This document shows, in pieces, positions 29,701 to 36,472 of a stretch of 41,285 bases of DNA; position 1 is the stretch's first letter; each line of letters starts with the position of its first letter. The stretch is from Rhodocyclaceae bacterium (GTDB lineage: Bacteria; Pseudomonadota; Gammaproteobacteria; Burkholderiales; Rhodocyclaceae). The stretch spans positions 1-41,285 of the forward strand of contig JAEUNM010000125.1 in the NCBI GenBank assembly GCA_016791105.1, written 5' to 3'. The position numbers were made by a program, and so were the translations under genes. The notes under the pieces are model-generated. The model saw only the letters and a program-made list of their open reading frames with translations, had not been told where the DNA came from and made no database searches.

Positions 29701-32700
29701 CTGGTAAGCATCCCCATCAAAGAGCAGACCATAGAAGGGTTTTTGGCCTACATCCAGGAAGCGGACACGTCGTATCTTTCCATCGAAGACGATGGTACCG
29801 AGAAAAGCTACGTGGCCGGCCAGGCGCGCATTGCGAAGGAAATTGCTGCGCTGGCAAAAGGCCGTGCCGACGCACCGTTCTTTGAAGATATGGGTGTTGA
29901 TTCGATCGTGATCGACGAAGCCCATGTCATGAAGAATGGCAAGGTCGCGCGCGGCTTCAGCAATGTCAAGTTCATGTCCATGCCAGAAAAATCGCTGCGG
30001 GCCATGAATACCGGCGTGAAGGCGTGGTTTGTCCGCAACGGCAGCGTGAAGAACGATGGTGTGCTGCTGCTGACGGCCACGCCGATCACCAACAGTCCGC
30101 TGGAAATCTACTCGATGCTGGCACTTGCGGCCGGAGATTCCAAGGTAAACGCCTCGCTTGGCGGGCTGCGAAGCGCGTCCGACTTCGTTTCGGCCTACGC
30201 CGACATTGCGACGCGCGCAGAAGACAGCATTACCGGCGGCCTTACCGCGCTGGAAGTCCCGGTGTTTGATGGTCTGAAGAACGTACCAGACTTGTGCCGC
30301 AACCTGCGTGGCGTAGCCTTGATAAAGACCGCGGCAGAGTCCGGACTGCCTCTTCCCGAAACGGTCGAGCAGGCCGTATCCGTTCAGATCGATGCGGCCT
30401 TGCTGCAGGACATCAACAACGACAAGGCGCGGTTTAAGCGGGCCATGGCTGCTTTACTGTCCGGCGAAAAAGACCGCACGACGGTAATGATTGCGAGCCC
30501 GTTCAACCTGATCGACAAGATGAGCAGAGGTGTTTTGGATCGTGATGTGTATGACAACGTGACGCGCTACGTTGTCAAGGATCCCGCTTTGGCGGATGCG
30601 GGCGTGGCGAAGTTCAACGGCCTCGCCATGATCGACAAGAAGCGCAGCCATAATAGTTACCTGACGCTGGCGGAAAACGTGGTCGTGACCTACGACCTGA
30701 AGGCCGGTGATGACGACGGAACTGGGCGTTCGTCGAAGCCTCCGGTTGTTCCCTACGTCGGGGACATTGGCGGATATGCCTTTGACGTGAAGGTAATAGG
30801 CGTCCGCCCGGACAACGAAAAAGACATCGTGGCAGCCTTTGACACCATCAATCCTGTGGTGCAGGAGCGCGCCATCAAGGTGCTGGGCGAACAAAACCTC
30901 GATGTGAGCGTGTCGCCAAAAATCGCGGCGCTTATCGAAAATGTCAAAAAGGAAATCGCCAACCCTGTTGCCGGCTCGGGCGGCAAGGCCAAGCAGATCA
31001 TTTTTTGCGACATGCTCGGCGCACACAGCAAAATTCGCTTGGCGCTCACCACTAAGGCGGGGGTGCCGTCCAGCCAGATCGCCATCATCAGCGGCGCGGC
31101 GACACCGGAACCGGAAGATGTGCAGGAAGTGTCCGACGGATTCAACGGTATGGACGACGACAACCGCTACACCATCATCATTGCCAACAAGAAGGCCGAG
31201 GTTGGTATCAACCTCCAAAAGGGCACACAGGCCGTCCACCACCTCACGACAGGATGGACGCCGGACAGCCTGCATCAACGCAACGGGCGCGCCATCCGCC
31301 AGGGCAACAAAGCGGAACGTGTCACGGTTTACCAGTACGACGCAGAGGGTTCGTTCGATTCGTACAAGCGCAACCTGCTCGGCCGCAAGGCCGACTGGAT
31401 TCAGTCCGTGATGACTGGAAACAACGGCGAGGACCGGGTAAAGATCGGTGGGGCGCTGACCAAGAAAGACCTGGAAGAAATGGTCGAAAGGTTCGGCGAC
31501 GCCGAGGCGACCAGAAAGTTTAATGCCGAGCGCGCGGAACGCGATCGGGAGCGCAATGCTGCCGAGGCGCGTGCGCGCCAAGTGGCGTTGCTGCGGACCA
31601 TAAACATCCCGCAAAAATTCCTGAATAAATACCCTTCTGCCGAGGCGTATGTAAGGCACTTTGTGGTGGATGGTGTTAATGCCACGATCGCAGAAATGAC
31701 CGCGTTGGAACGCGATCTAGGCGCGCTCAAAGCCAGTTTTGAAAAAATCGCCAACCAAAAAAGCGAGTCGGCGGTCAGGAACCAAGGGCGACTGCAACGC
31801 AGGATCGCGGAAGCCGAGGCGGCAATTGCCAAGAAGCAAGACATAGTCAACGCCACGAATTCTGCAATCGCGCAGTTTGCGGCAGAAGGCGAGGAAAGTG
31901 CCCTGCACAAGGAATGGCAGGAGGCGCACCAGCGCAACCAATCCGCATTGGACCAAACAAAGGTTGAATTCGGCCGCATCAAGGGCGGCTTTGACGCCTC
32001 TGTGATTGACGACTATCTGGACGGCAATGGGGCGATCGTCAACGGCGAACTCGTTTCGGCAGGCATGATTGCGACAACCGAAGATGAGAGCCTGTTTGTC
32101 ATCACGAAGAGCCACAATCAACGGGGCGTGATGATGGCGGTTGATGCGAACAGAATGTCGAGACAGGTATCCAGTTTGTCTGGCGCGAAGTATTTTAGTG
32201 CCGGGCACCCAAAGTGGGAGGTGTTGCTCAAGCGCGTAGCGGACATGGATGCCGAATGGATCCGGGCGGGTGGCGAGGCGTTCTTTTCCAGTTTTGTTCC
32301 GGCTGCGGCGCAGTTCCTGCCCGATGATTTGCCGGTGCAGGGATCGTGGCGGGGAGATACGCGGATATTACTCAAGGCGCCGGCGTTTCCGGTTCCGCTG
32401 CAGCGGGATGCTTATTCCAACCCAGGCTTTTTCGCGGTAGCAGCAGCGTCGCAGGACGGGATGTTCGCGAGGACGGATTACAACTCGTTTTGGGTACAAA
32501 AGGAATTTGCGGTCATTCGCGAAACGCCGCTGTCGCGTGTCGAAAAAGCGCAGTGCGCGATTGACTTCGCGCGACAAAAATCGATCAAGGCGGATTGGGC
32601 CTCGCTGGTCAAGCTCGGCGTGGAAAGCCAGGTATTTGGCATCGCAGCGGGAATCGAGCCTGCCGCGCTTAGGGATGCGCTCGCCTCGCGGGCGTTTTCT

Positions 32701-33465
32701 GACGAAGCGGACGTGGACGCGTATATAAAACCATTCTTCGACAAAGCCGGAGAGGTAATCTCTGACGTTGAACCGGGGGTGATTTTTAGCGTGCATTCTG
32801 CTGTTGCGGAGGCGAAAAAGCGCGCAGCGCTGGCACAGTACGGCGAAAACATCGTCGATCTGAGCGATTACACGGCCCTGGTCAACGCGCAGGCGGCAAT
32901 GGATATGATTGGTGTGCTGCGAGCCGATATGGCTGCCAACACGGCCGCCAAATACGTCAGCGCAAGTTCCAGCGGCCAGCGCGTTGATGTTGACCACGCG
33001 CTTGCGGTGCTGGGCGCGAAGAAAATCACGTACAAGGGAAGTGATGCCGTGCTGTTCCAAAAAGCAGGTGGCGGCATCATTTTCATGGCCGCGGTACTCG
33101 CCTCTGACATCGCCTCGATGAACGCCTACAAAGTTGCGGCAAAAGCTGCCGCAGAGGCGAAGATTCCGCCAGAATTGCAGGAAAAGATGAACCGGCTTCG
33201 TGCTGTATCTGGCGTGGATCAGGTTGGGCTGGTGGAAACCGCGTTCACGGCCCAGCAATACGGCGGGAAAACCGTGCATCACGAGGCATACGGCGCGGTT
33301 TTCGTTGTTACGCCGTTCGGTGGGAAGGCCAGCAAGCGCATTCAGGGTGCCGGCTTCCATTTCGAGAAGTACGAACGAAGCATACCGAAAGCGTGGGTTG
33401 TGTCCGTCGCGCGCGGGCCAAACAAAAAGACCGTTGACGATTTGCTTGTCCAATTGGGGGCGTGA
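26785..33465 (+). CDS. darB: DarB-like methyltransferase-helicase (antirestriction)
   Basis: 2226 residues from ATG 26785. An N6-adenine-type methyltransferase domain has motif I DPCAGTGIFG (about 175-184) and ITNVPFGD (catalytic NVPF 236-239, in place of NPPF). A superfamily 2 (SNF2-like) helicase has Walker A GLGKT (887-891), DEAH box VIDEAH (1042-1047), motif III LTATPITNSP (about 1095) and motif VI QRNGRAIRQGN (about 1498). A coiled-coil part (about 1600-1740) and a C-terminal region follow. Length and domain order match P1 DarB (about 2250 residues), which is packaged in the head and protects DNA from type I restriction in cis. The NVPF variant is usual for this family. Confidence 0.8.
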   Translation: MGIMGGISLDDAGGSSALANLRLLRELAQIKIGLKEGGSGPLAAMKRLKLVARANQIRVALGATAAPKAAPAPSTQADSLALYPSGEERLTPARRQKDNDAAIALLETIQSRGPGQEVTEAERAVLAKYTGNGGNLVGASGRKGSPYEYYTPKPIASAAWGVLAELGFSGGKVLDPCAGTGIFGATKPAGATVDAVELSPISGAINQALNGNCTVAPFEEVASRTPEEVYDAVITNVPFGDAAMRGGNALKDPLYQSEDLEGYFLMRTMGKLKPGGLAAYICPPRVVSGLGKKEQNVRYQMSLMGEFIGAYRLPNSVFQLATEADTITDLVVFRKHTHEQKAQIDACMDSGKSDVLREASVLWGDFIEGQYFKGEGRRFQFGEFVAKDPSKFRDVDRVVAADGGKPADVAKLMTKLGSGRIDWPAVDAVPAIPAETNDGDAIYDGGAISILKNGRVVRKEGASDEYGAELLAKLSSPVDAVLNAVSHAQAKELLAIYGDRAPEWLRVVEAGIGATMDSATYAGTISPFWGVIAAALAAEEVIKLRGAGFNYLAGFPEISAAIQEHASRVIAARETVSGMPRLVNALERIPSLYAGKEFSPMWKGEDVAPAEKIEYTAAQRFDALRYAKGDERGAVPMEDWKAIYAIDPFDSDHWCVTADGKVISANDYYTGTYGALMESLKAELDTATDERIRAKIIRQMNRATALVNIPDFDKLNYDLQSPFVSQHVKLQFLRENLSGRFELKTSGAGKLLFQVDGNGREQSVRALKRMAVWLNTGTITAGMSSQAIEEDPEEYRQLMAAIKELVARGNAGFDVWMKSSGKTKALKAEFNLSSAGFVGIEEDASAVKIDGFNMRLNGVDIEFRDYQNQAIRQYTRNLSGICALDVGLGKTLTALAAVKHIHNVGAKKRTIFAVPKSVLANWQREAMSLYQDTGDCLFVGVRDGQTNAKFFNEDLAKIPSGRYAKIFMSIDTLVSIPIKEQTIEGFLAYIQEADTSYLSIEDDGTEKSYVAGQARIAKEIAALAKGRADAPFFEDMGVDSIVIDEAHVMKNGKVARGFSNVKFMSMPEKSLRAMNTGVKAWFVRNGSVKNDGVLLLTATPITNSPLEIYSMLALAAGDSKVNASLGGLRSASDFVSAYADIATRAEDSITGGLTALEVPVFDGLKNVPDLCRNLRGVALIKTAAESGLPLPETVEQAVSVQIDAALLQDINNDKARFKRAMAALLSGEKDRTTVMIASPFNLIDKMSRGVLDRDVYDNVTRYVVKDPALADAGVAKFNGLAMIDKKRSHNSYLTLAENVVVTYDLKAGDDDGTGRSSKPPVVPYVGDIGGYAFDVKVIGVRPDNEKDIVAAFDTINPVVQERAIKVLGEQNLDVSVSPKIAALIENVKKEIANPVAGSGGKAKQIIFCDMLGAHSKIRLALTTKAGVPSSQIAIISGAATPEPEDVQEVSDGFNGMDDDNRYTIIIANKKAEVGINLQKGTQAVHHLTTGWTPDSLHQRNGRAIRQGNKAERVTVYQYDAEGSFDSYKRNLLGRKADWIQSVMTGNNGEDRVKIGGALTKKDLEEMVERFGDAEATRKFNAERAERDRERNAAEARARQVALLRTINIPQKFLNKYPSAEAYVRHFVVDGVNATIAEMTALERDLGALKASFEKIANQKSESAVRNQGRLQRRIAEAEAAIAKKQDIVNATNSAIAQFAAEGEESALHKEWQEAHQRNQSALDQTKVEFGRIKGGFDASVIDDYLDGNGAIVNGELVSAGMIATTEDESLFVITKSHNQRGVMMAVDANRMSRQVSSLSGAKYFSAGHPKWEVLLKRVADMDAEWIRAGGEAFFSSFVPAAAQFLPDDLPVQGSWRGDTRILLKAPAFPVPLQRDAYSNPGFFAVAAASQDGMFARTDYNSFWVQKEFAVIRETPLSRVEKAQCAIDFARQKSIKADWASLVKLGVESQVFGIAAGIEPAALRDALASRAFSDEADVDAYIKPFFDKAGEVISDVEPGVIFSVHSAVAEAKKRAALAQYGENIVDLSDYTALVNAQAAMDMIGVLRADMAANTAAKYVSASSSGQRVDVDHALAVLGAKKITYKGSDAVLFQKAGGGIIFMAAVLASDIASMNAYKVAAKAAAEAKIPPELQEKMNRLRAVSGVDQVGLVETAFTAQQYGGKTVHHEAYGAVFVVTPFGGKASKRIQGAGFHFEKYERSIPKAWVVSVARGPNKKTVDDLLVQLGA

Positions 33466-33899
33466 TGAAAGCGTATCCGTACAACCAGGTGGAATTGCGT
33501 GCCACCATAGAGGACGCGGCGAAAAAGAATTTCGGCGGGGACGCCAAGCAGATGCTCGAATTCATGTGCCACAACACATGGTCCAAGGCGCTGATGGATG
33601 ACGGGCAAAGCTACCTGGCGTTTGGGCCGTACTGGTGGGCCGTGAAGGACATCATTGAACGCACGATCGGTAGCCAGTGGGGCGAAACCACGGCGGCAAA
33701 TCCGATCATGCGCAAGGTGTTCAGCATCCGCTCCGCGGAGCACGCCGACGCCATGACGCTATTGCTGGCCGACGAGTACCGGCGGACGCGGTTGGCCTCG
33801 TATGGGGTGTCGCCACATCACGAACTGGACGGCGAAGAGGACGGGGATGAATACACCCTGGAAGACGGGGATATGATTCAGTTCGTGTTCGGCTCGTAG
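33465..33899 (+). CDS. Unknown partner of the DarB-like gene
   Basis: 144 residues from ATG 33465, which shares a base with the TGA of the preceding gene (a GTG at 33462 is the alternative). Contains NQVELRATIEDAAKKNFGGD, then AKQMLEFMCHNTWSKALMDD and YLAFGPYWWAVKDII, then a strongly acidic end (ELDGEEDGDEYTLEDGDMIQ). The overlap suggests co-translation and probably a complex with the DarB-like protein. Family unknown. Confidence 0.62.
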   Translation: MKAYPYNQVELRATIEDAAKKNFGGDAKQMLEFMCHNTWSKALMDDGQSYLAFGPYWWAVKDIIERTIGSQWGETTAANPIMRKVFSIRSAEHADAMTLLLADEYRRTRLASYGVSPHHELDGEEDGDEYTLEDGDMIQFVFGS

Positions 33900-33903
33900 C
33901 ACT

Positions 33904-33920
33904 GGCGCCGGCGCGGCGCC
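33904..33920 (+). terminator. GC-rich hairpin after the counter-defence island
   Basis: GGCGCCG-GCG-CGGCGCC (33904-33920), 7-bp stem and 3-nt loop, in the 99-nt gap before the portal gene. No U-tract follows; an 8-C run (33943-33950) lies a little downstream. The portal start has no obvious ribosome-binding site, so the region may also influence its translation. Confidence 0.4.
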
Positions 33921-33998
33921 GGCATGACGCGGCTGCGTCGATACCCCCCCCGGAAAACCGCGCGGCAAAGCCTGTCGCTGGGCGCCTAGTCTTCCCGC

Positions 33999-35558
33999 AT
34001 GGCCGACACACAAAACTCTAGCGCCGGGCAAAACCCCGGCTTCCTGGCCCGTTTCGGCCTGAGCCCGCGACGCTGGTTTGCGTCGAATGTCGCGCCTGCG
34101 AAGCAGATCACGCAAGCCGACACGTGGAATTATGGCGCCGGCGCGACAACAGTCGCGTCCCTGCTTGGGCTTGGTAGTCGAGCCGCGCGCGCGCGTCAGA
34201 CGATCTACGAGAAGTGGATGCAGATGGAGGGTTCGCCGATCGTATCGACGGCTCTGCAGTTGCAGGTCACGGCCGCGCTTGGCGGGCATGAAACCAGTGG
34301 TGACGTGGTATTCGTCGAGCAGTCCCCGCGCGCAAAAGGAAATCCAAAATTAGCCGCGGTGGCGGACGAGATTAGCGCCGAGCTAGCGCCGATCTTAAAC
34401 CGTGTGGCGTATCCAATAGCTTACACGGGAGCCGCTTACGGCGATGCGTATGCGCGCATCTACGCGGACGCGCGCGGTGTGGTCGATCTGCATACCGATG
34501 AAATGGTGAGGCCGCAATTGGTGCAGTCGTTCGAGCGCGGCAGCCGCACGGTCGGGTTTGCGGTATCGATCGGCGAGCGCAATTTTGAGCGCCTGGACGT
34601 AGCGCAACTCGCCCGGTTGAAAATGCCGAGAACGCAGTGGATTCCGCAGTTCGGCGTGGTCGAAAAGTCCTTGCGTGTGGCGCTAACCTGCAACGAAATA
34701 GACAGCCTTCCCATTATGCCGGCCATGGTGGGCGGATCGTTTCTGTACAACGCGGAAGAGCCCTACGACAACCTCACTGCGTCATTGCTGGGGCTGGTTG
34801 GGCAGCGGTGGATCGATTCCATCGATGAGCAGATGGTAACGGTAAACCTGAACCTCATGACGGTTGAGCAGCAAAATCGTTTCTTGAGTTCGGTCACGGA
34901 CATGCTGAACAAGTCGAAACGGTACGCCGAGCAGGCTGTAAGCGGCGGGCGGCCAATCCTTGAGCGCATTCGACACATCATCCCGGTGTTCGGCGACAAG
35001 CAATTTACGACTGTTGGTCCGGCGAACGGCGGGCAGGTTGGCCGCGCCGGAACGATCAGCGTCGATGATGTAATGGTGCATGCCAGGCTGCTGTCCGGCG
35101 CGCTTGGCACAGACCTGTCAATGCTCGGATTCGCTGACCAGCTTTCCGGCGGGTTGGGCGAGGGTGGGTTTTTTCGCGTGTCGGCGCAGTCTGCCGAGCG
35201 CGCGCGGGTAATCCGCACCGCGTTGGCCGAGTTCTACAACCACGTCATCGACATTCACACGATGCGCCGCTATGGCGTGGTGTTCAATCCGGCTGAGCGT
35301 CCCTGGCAGATCAACTTCTACGGTTCCATTTCCGCGCTGCAGGCCGAACAGCAGCGCACGCGCGCCGACGCAATGAACGCCGGAATGCTGCTGGTGCAGT
35401 CCATGCAGATGTTGAAGGACATGGGAGCAACAGTTCCGGTCATGACCGAGTTTTTGGCGAAAACGATGATGCTGGATGAAAATCAGGCAGCCCTGTACGC
35501 CACCATCGTGAACACCGAAAGCAAGTCCGCCGGAGCGGACGAAATGGGCGCGCCGTGA
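33999..35558 (+). CDS. Portal protein
   Basis: 519 residues from ATG 33999. The early helix-turn (RQTIYEKWMQMEGSPIVSTA, then LQLQVTAALGG), VEQSPRAKGNPKLAAVADEI, a YGDAYARIYADARGVVDLH block, a central stem/wing part (PTMV-like strands and RWIDSIDEQMVTVNLNLMTV) and LERIRHIIPVFGDKQFT, with the late part (DLSMLGFADQLSGGLGEGGF, then FRVSAQSAERARVIRTALAE) match the general plan of phage portals that form the DNA gate. The length (about 520) is typical. The terminase usually next to the portal is not in this window. Confidence 0.62.
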   Translation: MADTQNSSAGQNPGFLARFGLSPRRWFASNVAPAKQITQADTWNYGAGATTVASLLGLGSRAARARQTIYEKWMQMEGSPIVSTALQLQVTAALGGHETSGDVVFVEQSPRAKGNPKLAAVADEISAELAPILNRVAYPIAYTGAAYGDAYARIYADARGVVDLHTDEMVRPQLVQSFERGSRTVGFAVSIGERNFERLDVAQLARLKMPRTQWIPQFGVVEKSLRVALTCNEIDSLPIMPAMVGGSFLYNAEEPYDNLTASLLGLVGQRWIDSIDEQMVTVNLNLMTVEQQNRFLSSVTDMLNKSKRYAEQAVSGGRPILERIRHIIPVFGDKQFTTVGPANGGQVGRAGTISVDDVMVHARLLSGALGTDLSMLGFADQLSGGLGEGGFFRVSAQSAERARVIRTALAEFYNHVIDIHTMRRYGVVFNPAERPWQINFYGSISALQAEQQRTRADAMNAGMLLVQSMQMLKDMGATVPVMTEFLAKTMMLDENQAALYATIVNTESKSAGADEMGAP

Positions 35559-36472
35559 GCCTTTATAACGACATCGCTGACGGGCTGTCGCGCAACGGTC
35601 TGACCGGCTCGGTAAGGTCCGGCGTTGGTTCGTCGCTGAACGGCGCAACCAGCGCTGTGGCCGGCGCGCTGGGCGGCGGAAAGCTGGCGCGCACTGTTGC
35701 CAGTATGGGCCAGAGCGCGGCCGTGAACGCCGCTATGGGGGCGGTCAACAAATTCGTGCCGGTTCAGGCGCAGCGCGCCGTAAACGTCGGTGCTGGCGCC
35801 GTCGGCGACTTAATGCGCGGCGACCTGGATGGGGCTGGCCTGCGGCTGCTTGGGTCCGGGCTGCTCAACCAATACCTGCCTGGCTTCGGCGGCGGCGTGG
35901 CCTCGCAGATTGCGTTTTGGGAAACCCCGACGCCTTTGTTTGGCGGGATCAGCCCGAACGAAGCCAAGCGCATTTACGACGACATGCGCGGGCAAACGCT
36001 GGCGAAGAAAAACCTTTGGCTGCTTGAGGTTACAAGCCGCCTGCAAGGTGGAGGGTTGAATATGCCGGACATATTCAACCTGTTCGCGACCGAACTGGAA
36101 TATGCGCCGCTCACGTTGAGCGGCGACAAGCATCACGTCGGCGGCGCAGTGATCGATGCCGTGCGCACCAGCGAACCAGTGGAATTGCGTTTGACGACGC
36201 TGGACGATACAGCGGGATCGCTCAAAAAATGGTTTTCGGCGCATTGCGCCGCGGTGGTTGCTGCTGACGGAACAGTGAGCGAACCGGATGCGTATGCCGT
36301 CAAGATAAGCGTCTTGCACGCCTTCATCACCAGCGAAAGCAACCAGGGTGGGCATGAGGATATTGGCTTGTTCCGGCCGGCAAATCTTGACGTGAGCCTT
36401 TCCCGCCGCGAAGACGGTCTGCAGGAACTGCAGATGACGTTCATGCAGCTTGACACGTTCATGGCGCCGTGA
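35555..36472 (+). CDS. Putative tail-tube-junction / initiator protein
   Basis: 305 residues from GTG 35555, overlapping the portal stop by 4 nt. The first 110 residues are Gly/Ala/Val-rich and of low complexity with hydrophobic character (VAGALGGGKLARTVASMGQS). The C-terminal part (NLWLLEVTSRLQ, then FATELEYAPLTLSGDKHHVG and SVLHAFI) resembles a tube-type beta fold. A protein with a disordered hydrophobic N-terminus and a tube-like C-terminus that precedes the tape measure may join tube and baseplate. This role is inferred. Confidence 0.4.
   Translation: MSLYNDIADGLSRNGLTGSVRSGVGSSLNGATSAVAGALGGGKLARTVASMGQSAAVNAAMGAVNKFVPVQAQRAVNVGAGAVGDLMRGDLDGAGLRLLGSGLLNQYLPGFGGGVASQIAFWETPTPLFGGISPNEAKRIYDDMRGQTLAKKNLWLLEVTSRLQGGGLNMPDIFNLFATELEYAPLTLSGDKHHVGGAVIDAVRTSEPVELRLTTLDDTAGSLKKWFSAHCAAVVAADGTVSEPDAYAVKISVLHAFITSESNQGGHEDIGLFRPANLDVSLSRREDGLQELQMTFMQLDTFMAP

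Noticed and set aside
30454..31659. 401-codon minus-strand frame opposite the helicase part of the DarB-like gene
   Set aside because: Antisense shadow of a strongly supported coding region with recognisable helicase motifs.
33943..33950. 8-C run as a phase-variable tract
   Set aside because: It lies in an intergenic region without a clear promoter around it; no reason to think it switches a gene.
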